From positions 1-58,224 of the forward strand of contig CAYMDO010000012.1 of NCBI GenBank assembly GCA_964389365.1: 58,224 nucleotides of DNA, given 5' to 3'. A program made the position numbers and the translations under genes. The DNA is from UBA993 sp964389365. GTDB taxonomy: Bacteria > Bacillota > Dethiobacteria > DTU022. The notes under the pieces were generated by a model. The model ran no database searches. It was not told the origin of the DNA and saw nothing but the letters and a program-made list of their open reading frames with translations. Positions 7,787 to 16,817 of this stretch are shown in pieces; within the stretch, counting starts at the first letter, position 1, and the number at the start of each line of letters is the position of its first letter.

Positions 7787-9700
7787 ATGACCGTAAATGA
7801 ACAAAATACCAATACCTGCAGCACTGCCTGCTGCCGCCGGGTAGTAACCGGCGGGGAGACTTCTGTAAAACCGCTGCGTATGACATTGTACGGCATCGGA
7901 TTAGCGATATTTTTATTTAGCCTTTTCAGCAACCCTGCAGGGTGGGCCGGCTTTACAGCCTTTACCCTTGCCTACCTGATCTTTGGCGGCCCTGTTTTAC
8001 TGGCCGCCGCCCGCAATTTGATCCGGGGTAAAATCTTTGATGAAAACTTCCTGATGTCCATCGCTACTATAGGAGCCTTTGTCATTGGCGAATACCCCGA
8101 AGGGGTCGCGGTGATGGTTTTTTTTCAGGTAGGCGAGTATTTCCAGGACAGCGCGCTGCATCGCTCACGTAATTCGATTGAGCAGCTGATGCAAATCCGG
8201 CCAGATTACGCCAACCTGCTGGAAGGGGGCAAGACACGCATTGTTAACCCAGAAGAAATACAGCCGGGAGCGATAATTGTTGTTAAACCGGGGGAACGGG
8301 TGCCGCTTGATGGTGAAGTGGTCAATGGTTCATCTGCCTTAGATGTTTCAGCGCTGACAGGCGAATCGCTGCCCAGGGAGGTGGCGGTAGGCGACCTTGT
8401 TTTATCCGGCTCAGTTAATACAAGCGGGCTGATCAATATCAGGGTGACAACTGAATACAGCCAGTCAACTGTAAGCAGGATCTTGTCGCTCGTGGAAAAA
8501 GCAGCATCGCGAAAGGCCAAAACCGAGCAGTTTATCACCCGCTTTGCCGCATATTACACCCCACTGGTAGTTTTTTCAGCCCTGCTGATCGCCTTTGTAC
8601 CGCCATTGATCACGGCAGGGCAGGAACTATTTACCTGGGTCTACCGGGCCCTGATTTTCCTGGTCATCTCCTGCCCCTGTGCTTTGGTAATATCAATTCC
8701 GCTTGGTTTTTTCGGCGGCATCGGCGGCGCATCCCGCAAAGGCATCCTGGTTAAGGGAGGCAACTACCTGGAAGCTTTAAGCCGGGTCGATACGGTGATT
8801 TTTGATAAAACCGGCACTTTAACCCACGGCTATTTTACCGTAAAGGATATAGAGCCGGCAGCCGGTATGAGCCCGAAAGATCTTCTCCTCTATGGGGCAG
8901 CCGCTGCCTTTCACTCCTCACACCCGCTTTCGATCTCAATTCGAGAAGCTTCACCGGTAAGGCCGGAAGAAAAACGGATAGCCGCATATGAGGAATTTCC
9001 AGGCCTTGGGGTAAAAGCAATCTATGACAGCAGGCTGATCCTGATGGGTAACCGGAAGTTACTGGCCGGACATGGCATAAAGGTTAAAAATGACAATGAT
9101 CATAAAACCAGGGTCCACCTGGCAATCGATGGTTACTATGCCGGGAGCATAACCTTAGAAGACGAGCTTAAAAATGACGCAATTCCAGCTATCCGGGAGC
9201 TGCGCAAACTGGGGGTCGCCAAAATAGTAATGTTGAGCGGCGATAAAAGAGAGGCTGCTGAAAAGATCGGCCGCGCGCTAATGCTGGACAAGGTTTATGC
9301 TGAGCTGCTCCCCGATCAAAAAGTCGATCTGATTGAAACTCTTGAACAAACGGGCAGCCGAAACGGTAAAAATGTCTATGTGGGAGACGGCATCAACGAT
9401 GCTCCGTCTTTAGCCAGGGCGGAAATTGGGGTGGCAATGGGAGGGGTGGCATCCGATGCGGCAATTGAAGCGGCAGATATCGTCCTGATGACCGGCCAGC
9501 CTTCAAAACTTGCCGAAGCGATCGCAGTCGCCCGTAAAACAAAGGCCATAGTGATCCAAAACATTGTGCTGGCCTTAGGTGTAAAGGCAGCGGTCATGGG
9601 GCTGGGGCTTTTGGGCATGGCTTCAATGTGGGAAGCCGTTTTCGCCGATGTCGGGGTAGCGGTGCTGGCGGTGTTGAATGCCATGCGGGCTATGCGGTAA
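7787..9700 (+). CDS. cadA: P1B-type heavy-metal-exporting ATPase (Cd/Zn/Pb type)
   Basis: 637 residues. All P-type ATPase signatures are present in order: actuator TGES (SALTGESLP), the transmembrane CPC metal site (VISCPCALVISIPLG), phosphorylation DKTGTLT, the SSHPLS nucleotide-binding motif, and GDGINDAPSLARA. The CPC context and upstream CadC-like repressor point to export of Cd2+, Zn2+ or Pb2+ from the cytoplasm. The usual N-terminal heavy-metal-associated ferredoxin-like domain is missing. Instead a short Cys-rich tail (CSTACC) precedes the first membrane helix, so the protein is shorter than typical CadA. Convergent with the potassium-uptake genes downstream. Confidence 0.9.
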   Translation: MTVNEQNTNTCSTACCRRVVTGGETSVKPLRMTLYGIGLAIFLFSLFSNPAGWAGFTAFTLAYLIFGGPVLLAAARNLIRGKIFDENFLMSIATIGAFVIGEYPEGVAVMVFFQVGEYFQDSALHRSRNSIEQLMQIRPDYANLLEGGKTRIVNPEEIQPGAIIVVKPGERVPLDGEVVNGSSALDVSALTGESLPREVAVGDLVLSGSVNTSGLINIRVTTEYSQSTVSRILSLVEKAASRKAKTEQFITRFAAYYTPLVVFSALLIAFVPPLITAGQELFTWVYRALIFLVISCPCALVISIPLGFFGGIGGASRKGILVKGGNYLEALSRVDTVIFDKTGTLTHGYFTVKDIEPAAGMSPKDLLLYGAAAAFHSSHPLSISIREASPVRPEEKRIAAYEEFPGLGVKAIYDSRLILMGNRKLLAGHGIKVKNDNDHKTRVHLAIDGYYAGSITLEDELKNDAIPAIRELRKLGVAKIVMLSGDKREAAEKIGRALMLDKVYAELLPDQKVDLIETLEQTGSRNGKNVYVGDGINDAPSLARAEIGVAMGGVASDAAIEAADIVLMTGQPSKLAEAIAVARKTKAIVIQNIVLALGVKAAVMGLGLLGMASMWEAVFADVGVAVLAVLNAMRAMR

Positions 9701-9803
9701 CCCCCAAAAAAAATACCGACCAGTGATTCTAACGAAATCGACGCTCTCACCACCCGCAGTTGCTTGCCTCGTCATTTCACCCTTCCTGATAAAAGCCGCC
9801 TTG

Positions 9804-10217
9804 TTAGCCGGCTCTTTTCCCCCTGCGGCACAAAAAGCCCTGCCGTTTATTATTACCAAGCTGCGCGAAGCAGCGCTCCAACTGATGGGCAGCTTTTGGC
9901 AGCGAAAAAATAATCAGGTGGCCTCCGGGCAGCAGCATCGTATCGCCGCCGGGGATCAGAAGCTCTTCGTTACGGACAATGTTATTACGATCATCTCCTG
10001 CAACAGCAATTATCGCATCAGTAATACCCGGATCTTCCTCTTTCAGCATGGCATATCCGGTGACATCGCCCTGGAGGATAAGTGTATCCTTCAGCCCTTT
10101 GCAAAGCTCTTCACAACGCTTCTGGTTTTTTTCGATTATTTTAACGGCAAACGGCTGACGGCTGGCTTCAAGCAAACGGGCCAACTGTTTGCCAACCATG
10201 CCGCCGCCAACTATCAC
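9804..10217 (-). pseudogene. TrkA-type RCK protein with large internal deletion
   Basis: The N-terminal part (VIVGGGMVGKQLARLLEA, then GDVTGYAMLKEE and IAVAGDDRNN) matches the second Rossmann half of a full-length TrkA. It jumps directly to the end of the RCK_C domain (LIPGGDTMLLPGGHLIIFSL). Roughly 100-150 residues normally between these two stretches are missing, and so is the N-terminal half. Remaining C-terminal residues look out of family. It lies 42 nt downstream of ktrA on the same strand, so it is a decayed second TrkA copy. Confidence 0.6.
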
Positions 10218-10259
10218 AATATGAACTGCAAACCACCATCTTTTCCGGCACTATCGCCC

Positions 10260-10922
10260 CTAAATCCTTTCAAGCTTTTGCAGGTTTTTATTCTTACCGA
10301 TTGCAACAATGATATCACCGGCTTCCACATAATCTTCAGCCTGGGGTGATATGTTTGTCGCGTTTCCTTTGCTGCGCCGCAGGGCAATAACACTGATGCC
10401 GTAGCGAGCCCTGAGGTTAAGTTCCAGCAATGTTTTCCCAACCATATCCTCCGGCGCCTTAACCTCAACAACACTGTAGTCAGGTGAAAGTTCGATCATG
10501 TCAATGATCGTCGGGGCAATCAGGCTGCGGGCAATTTTATGCCCCATATCGCGTTCGGGGTAAATTATCCGGTTAACACCGATTTTTTCCAGCACTTTGC
10601 CGTGCAGATCGTTTTGCGCTTTGGCGGTTATATATTTAGCTTCTTTTTCAATCAGCAGTATTGCCGCCATAATGCTGGCCTGCACATCAAACCCGATTGC
10701 CAGGACTACGGCATCAAAATCCCTGACGCCAAGAGCATTGATGCTGCTTTCGGAGGTAATATCGGCGGTAACTGCATCTGTTACCTCACAGCTAATCTGC
10801 TGGATCAGGGCTTCGTCCTTGTCTACAACCATAACATCGTGGCCTTCTTCATACAGGGTGCGGGCGACACTCGTGCCAAAGCGGCCTGCCCCGATTACCA
10901 AAAATGATTTTTTCAACTGCAC
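10260..10922 (-). CDS. ktrA: KtrA/TrkA potassium uptake regulatory subunit
   Basis: 220 residues: TrkA_N Rossmann domain with the NAD(H)/ATP-binding GxGxxG (IGAGRFGTSVA) and the acidic end of beta2 (VVDKD), then an RCK_C domain (residues about 135-218). This is the cytoplasmic gating ring of Ktr-type K+ channels. In Firmicutes the RCK_C domain is a known c-di-AMP receptor. The annotated start is GTG 10922; TTG 10916 has a better-spaced GGAGG and would give MKKSFLVIGAGRFG. It follows the membrane subunit by 28 nt, forming a ktrBA operon. It ends with TAG. Confidence 0.88.
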   Translation of the reverse strand: MQLKKSFLVIGAGRFGTSVARTLYEEGHDVMVVDKDEALIQQISCEVTDAVTADITSESSINALGVRDFDAVVLAIGFDVQASIMAAILLIEKEAKYITAKAQNDLHGKVLEKIGVNRIIYPERDMGHKIARSLIAPTIIDMIELSPDYSVVEVKAPEDMVGKTLLELNLRARYGISVIALRRSKGNATNISPQAEDYVEAGDIIVAIGKNKNLQKLERI

Positions 10923-10950
10923 GACCTCCGCCTGAGTAATTATTAAGATC

Positions 10951-12285
10951 TTACCCGATCAGGATATGTTCTTCAGGATAACGCAAAACATCAGCTTTAT
11001 TACTTTTGGCCAGCGCCACCATCATCGTCAGCGGGCCAATCCGGCCGCCAAACATTGTCAAGACCAGGGCAACCTTGCTGGGGCTGCTCAAATCAGGAGT
11101 AATCCCCCTGCTCAAACCCACTGTGCCGAAGGCGGAAACTGCCTCAAACAGCAATGCACTGAATTCAAAATCTTCAAAAATGGCCATAATAAAAGTAGTG
11201 ATAAAAACCAGGGCTGCCGCAGCGGTCATAATCGAAACCGCTTTCATGATCTGGCTTATAGAAAGAACCCGCGAAAAAACCACCGGTTCCTGCCTGCCCC
11301 TGATCATGTTAATAAAAGTTACCAACACAATGCCAAATGTAGTTGTTTTTACCCCCCCGCCGGTAGATGTCGGTGAGGCCCCGATAAACATAAATGCAAT
11401 GAGGATCAGGATTGTTGGATAAGACAGTGTTGCTGTATTGAGAACGCTGAAACCGGCTGTGCGCGGTGTTGCTGCCGTGAAGAGAGCGGTGAAGATCTTA
11501 CCGCCTACGGTAAGGTTGCCCATAGTTGCCGGATTGTTGTATTCCAGCAGCAGAACGCTTATTGTCCCGCCTGCCAACAGCACAGCGGTTATTATCAATA
11601 CCAGGCGGCTGTGCAAAGTAATCCGTTCACTTTGGAGAAAATGACGGACCAGTTCAAGGATTACCGTAAAGCCGAGCCCGCCGATAATAAAGAGGGCCAT
11701 TATAGTGCCGTTGACCAGGTAATCGGCCGGGAAAAGAGTCAGGCTGTTGTAGCCGCCGGTGATGTCAAAACCGGCATTACCAAAAGCCGAAATAGAGTGA
11801 AAAAGGGCAAAAAACAGCCCGCGTGCGGGACCAAACTGAGGAACCGATCGGAAAGAGATAAATATTGTCCCGAGTACAACGAAGAAGACCGCCATTTTGG
11901 CCACGGTAAGCACCAACCGCACCAGCCCGGCAACCGAATCCTGATTCAGCGCTTCTTTTACCAGTAGCCGGTCTCTTAGCGTTATTTTTCGTCCCAAAAA
12001 AACATATATCAGCGTAGCCATGGTCATGAAACCGAGAGAGCCGCAGAAAATCAGGACCATAATCACAGCCTGACCGAGAGGGGTATAGAAAGTGCCGGTA
12101 TCAACCACCACCAACCCGGTAACGCAAACCGCAGAGGCGGCTGTAAAAAGGGCATCAATAAAATCCAGCTCGGCGCCCACGGTCATCGGGGGCAATGTGA
12201 GCATAACCGAACCGCATAAAATAAAGCCCAAAAACCCCAGGGCCATGACACGAGCCGGATTTAACGGATACGGTCTACCTGCCAT
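10951..12285 (-). CDS. ktrB: KtrB/TrkH potassium channel subunit
   Basis: 444 residues and about ten hydrophobic segments arranged as repeated M1-P-M2 units. The selectivity-filter loops are visible as TAASAVCVTGL, HSISAFGNAGFD, TPRTAGFSV and EAVSAFGTVGLSRG, each with the conserved glycine. The protein forms the K+ translocation pore in the cytoplasmic membrane and is gated by KtrA encoded just downstream. ATG start with GGAG about 10 nt upstream. Length and motif set are typical, with no sign of damage. Confidence 0.9.
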   Translation of the reverse strand: MAGRPYPLNPARVMALGFLGFILCGSVMLTLPPMTVGAELDFIDALFTAASAVCVTGLVVVDTGTFYTPLGQAVIMVLIFCGSLGFMTMATLIYVFLGRKITLRDRLLVKEALNQDSVAGLVRLVLTVAKMAVFFVVLGTIFISFRSVPQFGPARGLFFALFHSISAFGNAGFDITGGYNSLTLFPADYLVNGTIMALFIIGGLGFTVILELVRHFLQSERITLHSRLVLIITAVLLAGGTISVLLLEYNNPATMGNLTVGGKIFTALFTAATPRTAGFSVLNTATLSYPTILILIAFMFIGASPTSTGGGVKTTTFGIVLVTFINMIRGRQEPVVFSRVLSISQIMKAVSIMTAAAALVFITTFIMAIFEDFEFSALLFEAVSAFGTVGLSRGITPDLSSPSKVALVLTMFGGRIGPLTMMVALAKSNKADVLRYPEEHILIG

Positions 12286-12412
12286 AATAGGTCATCTCCA
12301 AGAATAGAATATGATATAAGGTTTTGCTGACAGAGCCATTAATCAATGACAAATTCTACCCCTGTTCTGTTTTTTTTGCAACCTTTTTAGCTGTTCCATT
12401 GTTTGCTGCGGG

Positions 12413-12586
12413 TTACACACCCAGGGATTTCATGGCTTCGTAAACCAGGAAAGCCGGCCATACCAGAGCCTTCAGGAAACCGAGCACGCCCAACCAGAAG
12501 GTTGTTGCCTGGCTGATAAAATAAATTGCCGCTCCGATGAAACCAAGCCCGTAGATTGCACTGCCGCTGTGATTATCCTTTGCCAC
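12413..12586 (-). CDS. Small conserved membrane protein
   Basis: 57 residues from GTG 12586, preceded by GGGGGG 6-7 nt upstream; the open frame reaches 12613 but that start lacks a ribosome site. Two hydrophobic segments (IYGLGFIGAAIYFI and FWLGVLGFLKALVWPAFLVYEAM) suggest a hairpin in the membrane. I recall similar short proteins in Firmicutes and Actinobacteria but know of no function. It sits between ktrB and a flavodoxin gene on the same strand. Confidence 0.6.
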   Translation of the reverse strand: MAKDNHSGSAIYGLGFIGAAIYFISQATTFWLGVLGFLKALVWPAFLVYEAMKSLGV

Positions 12587-12648
12587 CGTATTTCCCCCCA
12601 AACAGTTATTCAATTAGTTCCCGGCGTACGAAAGGCCCATCAATAAAT

Positions 12649-13116
12649 TTAAAAGGAGACACCCATATCACCAACCGCCCGGTTTATGATTTCTTCACGC
12701 TTCACGGTTCCCCAGGGCATAATCGCTGAACCGACTATTTCTGCGCCCCTGTTTTCGCATTCTTTTTTCATAATTTTAATCGACCCTGTCCCCCCCAGCC
12801 AGAGTTGAGGGAGACCCTTGGTGACAAACAAAGCAACTTTTTTGCCTTCAAGTTCCGGCAGCTGGGAAAGGTAAGCTTTCATCACCGGGGATAGCGTAAA
12901 AGCCTGCACCGGTGCGCCGAAAACCAGGCCTTCATAGACGTCAACGTCAGGAGCGCCTGTCAGCTTAAATGTTCCCGGCCGGGCCGGTGTTTTGCCGCTG
13001 ATTTGAATCTGCTCGAGAACAACTTCATGCCCATAGCCTGACAGCTTTGTTTTAATCTTCTCGGCAACGCTGAGAGTATTGCCCGTCTCGGAATAGATTA
13101 CTAAGCCGATCTTCAT
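12649..13116 (-). CDS. Flavodoxin-family protein
   Basis: 155 residues with the FMN phosphate-binding loop near the N-terminus (VIYSETGNTLSVAEKI), a GAPVQAF loop near residue 88, and a flavodoxin-like alternating pattern. It probably binds FMN and acts as an electron carrier or small flavin reductase. GGGGGAGGG lies a few bases before the ATG. The gene is on the same strand as recO, with about 160 nt between. The redox partner is unknown. Confidence 0.8.
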   Translation of the reverse strand: MKIGLVIYSETGNTLSVAEKIKTKLSGYGHEVVLEQIQISGKTPARPGTFKLTGAPDVDVYEGLVFGAPVQAFTLSPVMKAYLSQLPELEGKKVALFVTKGLPQLWLGGTGSIKIMKKECENRGAEIVGSAIMPWGTVKREEIINRAVGDMGVSF

Positions 13117-13276
13117 AAAAACCCTCCCCCGGATACTATTTTATGCTGCTTACCTGCCGTTTACCAGTATTATAGCAGTAAATGAAGCGTGTAAATAATT
13201 ATACAATCCCGCTGCAGGTAAAATTTTTACTGGCAGCCCGGAAAAAGAGCATGCTGCAGGGCCGTCTTGAATCCGT

Positions 13277-14008
13277 TTATAACGGCAGCATTCTGAGGGA
13301 TTTAATCTCGCCCAGATTAATATGGTGAGCATAAAAAGCAAAGTTGATCGCAGCCAGCTCTTCCATCTGCCTAGATAGCGGACGCAGCAAGCTGAGTTTA
13401 TCTACCTTGGATTTGAGAAGATGGCGGGCTAGGGCCAGGGTTCCTTCCGAAACCTTGATAGTATCAGCACTGCTGCATTCGCTGCAGAGCAGCCCTCCCT
13501 GAACGGGGCTGAAAGAGGTTGAGGCAGGAGAGCCACAGCAGGCACATGACTGAAGGTGTGGATGATAACCGGCCAGATCGGCCAGCTTAAGTTCATAAGC
13601 CCGGCAGAGCAGGTTACGGTTCGTGCCGCCTGTTAATTCCCTCCAGCTTGCGAGCAGCAGGCCGCAGATAGCATCATTGTTTTCACAGCCGCTAATCAGC
13701 TTGTCGGTTAGATCATTCAAATAGAGCCCGTACGAGTAGAGTTCCGGATCTTCGCGAAAGCGGTTGAAGCGTTCAATCGGATCCTGTCCGGTAATAATCG
13801 GCCAGGTTTTGCCCCGATGAAAATTGAAGTTGCCAAAAGTAAAAAGATCGATGCCGGAAGCAAGCTTGCTTTTGGTTTTGCGCGCTCCCCTGGCAACTGC
13901 CTCGAACTTACCCTCTTCAAAGGTGAGCAGGGTCACCAGGCGGTCGGCCTCGCCGAGGCTGCGGGTGCGCAGGACCAGGCCTTTAGTTTTAAAGGATCTA
14001 TCAGGCAA
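13277..14008 (-). CDS. recO: DNA repair protein RecO
   Basis: 243 residues. An N-terminal OB fold opens with the family motif KTKGLVLRTRSLGEADRLVT. An alpha-helical middle follows, and a zinc finger C-x2-C...C-x2-C (CACCGS and CSECSS) sits at about residues 157-180. RecO acts with RecR and RecF to load RecA on SSB-coated DNA. The start is TTG 14008 behind GAGGGG. Its position downstream of era matches the common Firmicutes order, though the small yqzL gene usually between them was not found in 14009-14197. Confidence 0.88.
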   Translation of the reverse strand: MPDRSFKTKGLVLRTRSLGEADRLVTLLTFEEGKFEAVARGARKTKSKLASGIDLFTFGNFNFHRGKTWPIITGQDPIERFNRFREDPELYSYGLYLNDLTDKLISGCENNDAICGLLLASWRELTGGTNRNLLCRAYELKLADLAGYHPHLQSCACCGSPASTSFSPVQGGLLCSECSSADTIKVSEGTLALARHLLKSKVDKLSLLRPLSRQMEELAAINFAFYAHHINLGEIKSLRMLPL

Positions 14009-14197
14009 TTGTACCCCTCACCCAGCCTCCCGCCCCTAAGGGAGAGGGAGTTATATTAAACTTCGAACCGGTAAGGCCGGCCGAATCCTTTCACAGTGAA
14101 GGTTATTTTCTCTTCCGGCCCCAACTGACGCGGGTGCGTCTACAATCCCCAACCAGTATGCTTCATGTGCATATTCATTCCATGGCAAATTCAAGAA

Positions 14198-15082
14198 TCA
14201 GCGATAGCCAAGGCGGCGCAATTCGTCTTTCCGGTTGCGCCAATCGCGCTTAACCTTCACCCTGAGGTCAAGAAATACCTGTTCTCCGAACAAAACCTCC
14301 AGTTCCTGCCGGGCCTTGATGCCAACTTCTTTTATAAGCACCCCGCCCTTCCCGACAATTATACCGACCTGGGATTTACGTTCCACAAATATTTCCGCCC
14401 TTATGTCGAGCAGGTTCTTGTTATCGCGCATTTTCAGCTCTTCCACCACCACGGCTATCGAAAAGGGAATCTCCTGCCTGGTCAGCATAATGACCTTTTC
14501 CCTGATTATTTCGGCAGCAACAACTTTTTCCGGCTGATCGGTAACCATTTCCGGGGGATAGTACCGTGGCCCTTCGGGCATCAGCTCAATCGCCGCCTGT
14601 ATAAATGGTTCAAGATTATCAAGTTTCAGGGCTGAGAGAGCAAAAGATCTTTTAAACCGGCACAGTTCAAGGTATAGTTCCCGGTTCCTGGCCAGCTGTT
14701 CAGGAGCAGCTAGATCGCTCTTGTTTAATACTAAATACAGCAGGCTGTTGGAGGCGTTGAGTAAATCGGCGATATAGCGATCACCCTGGCCCGGCCTCTC
14801 GTTTGCCTCAACTATAAAAGCCACCAGGTCGACTTCCTGCAGGGTGGAGCCGGCCATCCTCACCATCTCCGCCCCCAGCAAATGTTTTGGCTTATGAAGG
14901 CCCGGTGTGTCAATAAAGATGATCTGCGCATCTTCCCGGGTCAAAATAGCGCGTATCTGGTTCCGGGTGGTTTGCGGCCGATCGGAGATAATCGACACTT
15001 TTTCACCAAGCAGGGCATTCAGCAGCGTAGATTTGCCGACATTTGGCCTGCCGATTAGCGCAACAAATCCGGAACGGTGCAT
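14198..15082 (-). CDS. era: GTPase Era
   Basis: 294 residues. The G domain has G1 (GRPNVGKSTLLNALL), G3 (DTPGLH) and G4 (NKSD), and the C-terminal KH domain (about 205-290) carries the GKGG-type loop (VGIIVGKGGVLIKEVG). Era binds the 3' end of 16S rRNA and helps 30S maturation. The start ATG has GAGGAGG upstream. Part of a leftward run phoH-ybeY-dgkA-cdd-era-recO. Confidence 0.94.
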   Translation of the reverse strand: MHRSGFVALIGRPNVGKSTLLNALLGEKVSIISDRPQTTRNQIRAILTREDAQIIFIDTPGLHKPKHLLGAEMVRMAGSTLQEVDLVAFIVEANERPGQGDRYIADLLNASNSLLYLVLNKSDLAAPEQLARNRELYLELCRFKRSFALSALKLDNLEPFIQAAIELMPEGPRYYPPEMVTDQPEKVVAAEIIREKVIMLTRQEIPFSIAVVVEELKMRDNKNLLDIRAEIFVERKSQVGIIVGKGGVLIKEVGIKARQELEVLFGEQVFLDLRVKVKRDWRNRKDELRRLGYR

Positions 15083-15100
15083 AATTCCTCCTCTGAACCT

Positions 15101-15934
15101 TCAATTTTTATTCCGCCGGATAACAGTTTTCAGGTCAAGAACCGGAGTACCGTCAATCAGGTCAAGCCCCCTGACTGTCAGCACGTTCTTGTCAATTGCG
15201 ATCAGCTCTACGGCCGACTGGGCCAGGGCATTGGGCCTGAGAGGGGCGCGGCAGGCAAAAACCCCGTATACTTCGTTGCCCCGTCCGCTGCGCTCTTCTT
15301 TCAGGGTGAAACCTTTTGCCTGGTGGAGATAAGAGATGACAATAACCTCTTTCTCTTCATTCAGCCTGTAAAGCCCTTCCTCAAGCTCCGGGTCAATGAC
15401 AATTTTTGAAAGCAGCTCCCGGTAATGGTCGGGTATTTTCCGCGGCTCGTGAAAGTCGCTGGCAACATAACCGATCGGGTTTACAGTAACAGGCAGCCGC
15501 CATATTTCTTCTCCGGCCAGCAGTCGTTCACCAACCGGGTTAGCCTCCCAGTTAGCTTTGCCAAAAGGTTTTTGCAGCAGCTCAAGCAAAGGCAGCTTAA
15601 GTTGTTCGCCGGAAAGGTTCCCCATGATGACATCAATGTTACCGGCCAACTCCCAGAGTACCTGGCGGCAGGCCCCGCAGGGGCTGGCCGGGGGAGCGCT
15701 GTCAGTGGCCACCGCTATCTTTGTAAACTTGCGGTGCCCGGCATGCACGGCGTTCCAGATTGCCACCCGTTCCGCACAGACCGTGAGGCCGTAAGAGGCA
15801 TTTTCTATGTTACCGCCGGTCACAATGCGTTTATCTTCGGTTAAAAGCGCCGCCCCCACCAGAAAACCTGAATAGGGCGCATAAGCCCTGGTCCTGGCAG
15901 CACAGGCCGCTTTAAGCAAAGTCTCATCTTTCAC
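15101..15934 (-). CDS. Cytidine deaminase fused to a TrmO/TsaA-like domain
   Basis: 277 residues in one unbroken frame. Residues 1-130 are a complete cytidine deaminase: the YAPYSGF entry motif, the zinc/catalytic CAE (TVCAERVAIWNAV) and PCGACR. After a linker of about 25 residues, residues about 148-275 form a TsaA/TrmO beta-barrel (VNPIGYVAS, VFACRAPLRPNALAQSAVEL, LDLIDGTPVLDLKTVI), the family that N6-methylates t6A37 in tRNA with SAM. The first domain recycles cytidine; the second would modify tRNA. The era-dgkA slot is the normal cdd locus, so the C-terminal domain was added to the resident gene. GTG start after GGGGTG. Confidence 0.85.
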   Translation of the reverse strand: MKDETLLKAACAARTRAYAPYSGFLVGAALLTEDKRIVTGGNIENASYGLTVCAERVAIWNAVHAGHRKFTKIAVATDSAPPASPCGACRQVLWELAGNIDVIMGNLSGEQLKLPLLELLQKPFGKANWEANPVGERLLAGEEIWRLPVTVNPIGYVASDFHEPRKIPDHYRELLSKIVIDPELEEGLYRLNEEKEVIVISYLHQAKGFTLKEERSGRGNEVYGVFACRAPLRPNALAQSAVELIAIDKNVLTVRGLDLIDGTPVLDLKTVIRRNKN

Positions 15935-15962
15935 AGCAACACCCCATTAAAAGAAAAAATAA

Positions 15963-16346
15963 CTATAAACCGGCTGAAACAAGATAGGAGGCAACCAGGT
16001 TCCACAGCGGAGGGCCAAAGATGATCAGGCCAACAATAACCGCAAAGACCGAGGACAGCAGAACAGCCCCGGCGGCGACATCCTTGGCGATACGCGCCAG
16101 GCGGTTACGCTCGCTGGTGTACAGGTTTATGGTTTCTTCAAGAGCTGTATTGAAAGCTTCGGTTACCAGCACCAGGAGTACGGCTGTCATTAAAAAGAGC
16201 ATGTCGTGCCTCGATATCTTTAGCCAGAGCCCAAAAGACAGCACGATCAAGCCGGTTACGGCATGAATAAACATATTGCGCTGGGTTACAAAACAGTATC
16301 TAAGGCCTAAAAATGCGTTTATTAAACTTTGCCAGACTTGTTTCAA
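15963..16346 (-). CDS. dgkA: Undecaprenol/diacylglycerol kinase
   Basis: 127 residues with three TM helices and the family's catalytic segment EAFNTALEETINL, followed by DVAAGAVLLSS with the conserved Asp. In Firmicutes this family phosphorylates undecaprenol, feeding the lipid carrier pool for wall synthesis. TTG start behind GAGGGAG; 3 nt from the ybeY stop. It ends with TAG. Confidence 0.88.
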   Translation of the reverse strand: MKQVWQSLINAFLGLRYCFVTQRNMFIHAVTGLIVLSFGLWLKISRHDMLFLMTAVLLVLVTEAFNTALEETINLYTSERNRLARIAKDVAAGAVLLSSVFAVIVGLIIFGPPLWNLVASYLVSAGL

Positions 16347-16349
16347 CAG

Positions 16350-16817
16350 TTATGCTCCCTCTTTGCCTGGAATAATTATCTGCAGATATTCGTTCTCCCT
16401 GGCCCGCATCCTAGCGGTATCGTCATCCCCGTGATGGTCAAAACCGAGCAGGTGGAGCATCCCGTGAATTGCCAAAAGCGCAATTTCATTTTCCAGCCGA
16501 CGACCGAACCCGCCTGCCTGGCATGCTGCCCGCTCAATTGAGATATAGATATCACCGACGGCATATTCCCGGTCACCGTGTGCAGTTTCTTCTCCCGGTT
16601 CGAGGTAGCCGAACGAAAGCACATCGGTTGGCCGGTCCTGGTTGCGGTATTCTAGGTTTAAACGGTGTAGAAGCTCATCGTCGCCGATGGCTACCGACAC
16701 CTCGCCTCCCTGCAGGCCATAGTCGGCAAGTATTTGATCCAGCAGTTTTTCAAGGTCAGCGACAAAATCTGCGGCCAGTAAATCTTTCCCGTGCAAAAAC
16801 TCGATCCCGGCGCTCAC
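16350..16817 (-). CDS. ybeY: Endoribonuclease YbeY, rRNA maturation factor
   Basis: 155 residues. The zinc-binding H-x3-H-x5-H motif is intact (HGMLHLLGFDH, about residues 119-129), preceded by the conserved DVLSFG strand. YbeY processes the 3' end of 16S rRNA and takes part in 70S quality control. GTG start behind AAAGGAG. Its start codon overlaps the TGA of the pgpH remnant by 4 nt (GTGA), the coupling expected with an intact upstream gene. Confidence 0.92.
   Translation of the reverse strand: MSAGIEFLHGKDLLAADFVADLEKLLDQILADYGLQGGEVSVAIGDDELLHRLNLEYRNQDRPTDVLSFGYLEPGEETAHGDREYAVGDIYISIERAACQAGGFGRRLENEIALLAIHGMLHLLGFDHHGDDDTARMRARENEYLQIIIPGKEGA

Noticed and set aside
14012..14052. GC-rich inverted sequence (CTCCC...GGGAG) before recO
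   Set aside because: It resembles widespread short REP-like runs but there is a single copy here, so I could not define a unit; it also provides the recO ribosome site.
14009..14197. Possible yqzL gene between era and recO
   Set aside because: Neither frame gave the expected short protein; the region seems non-coding.
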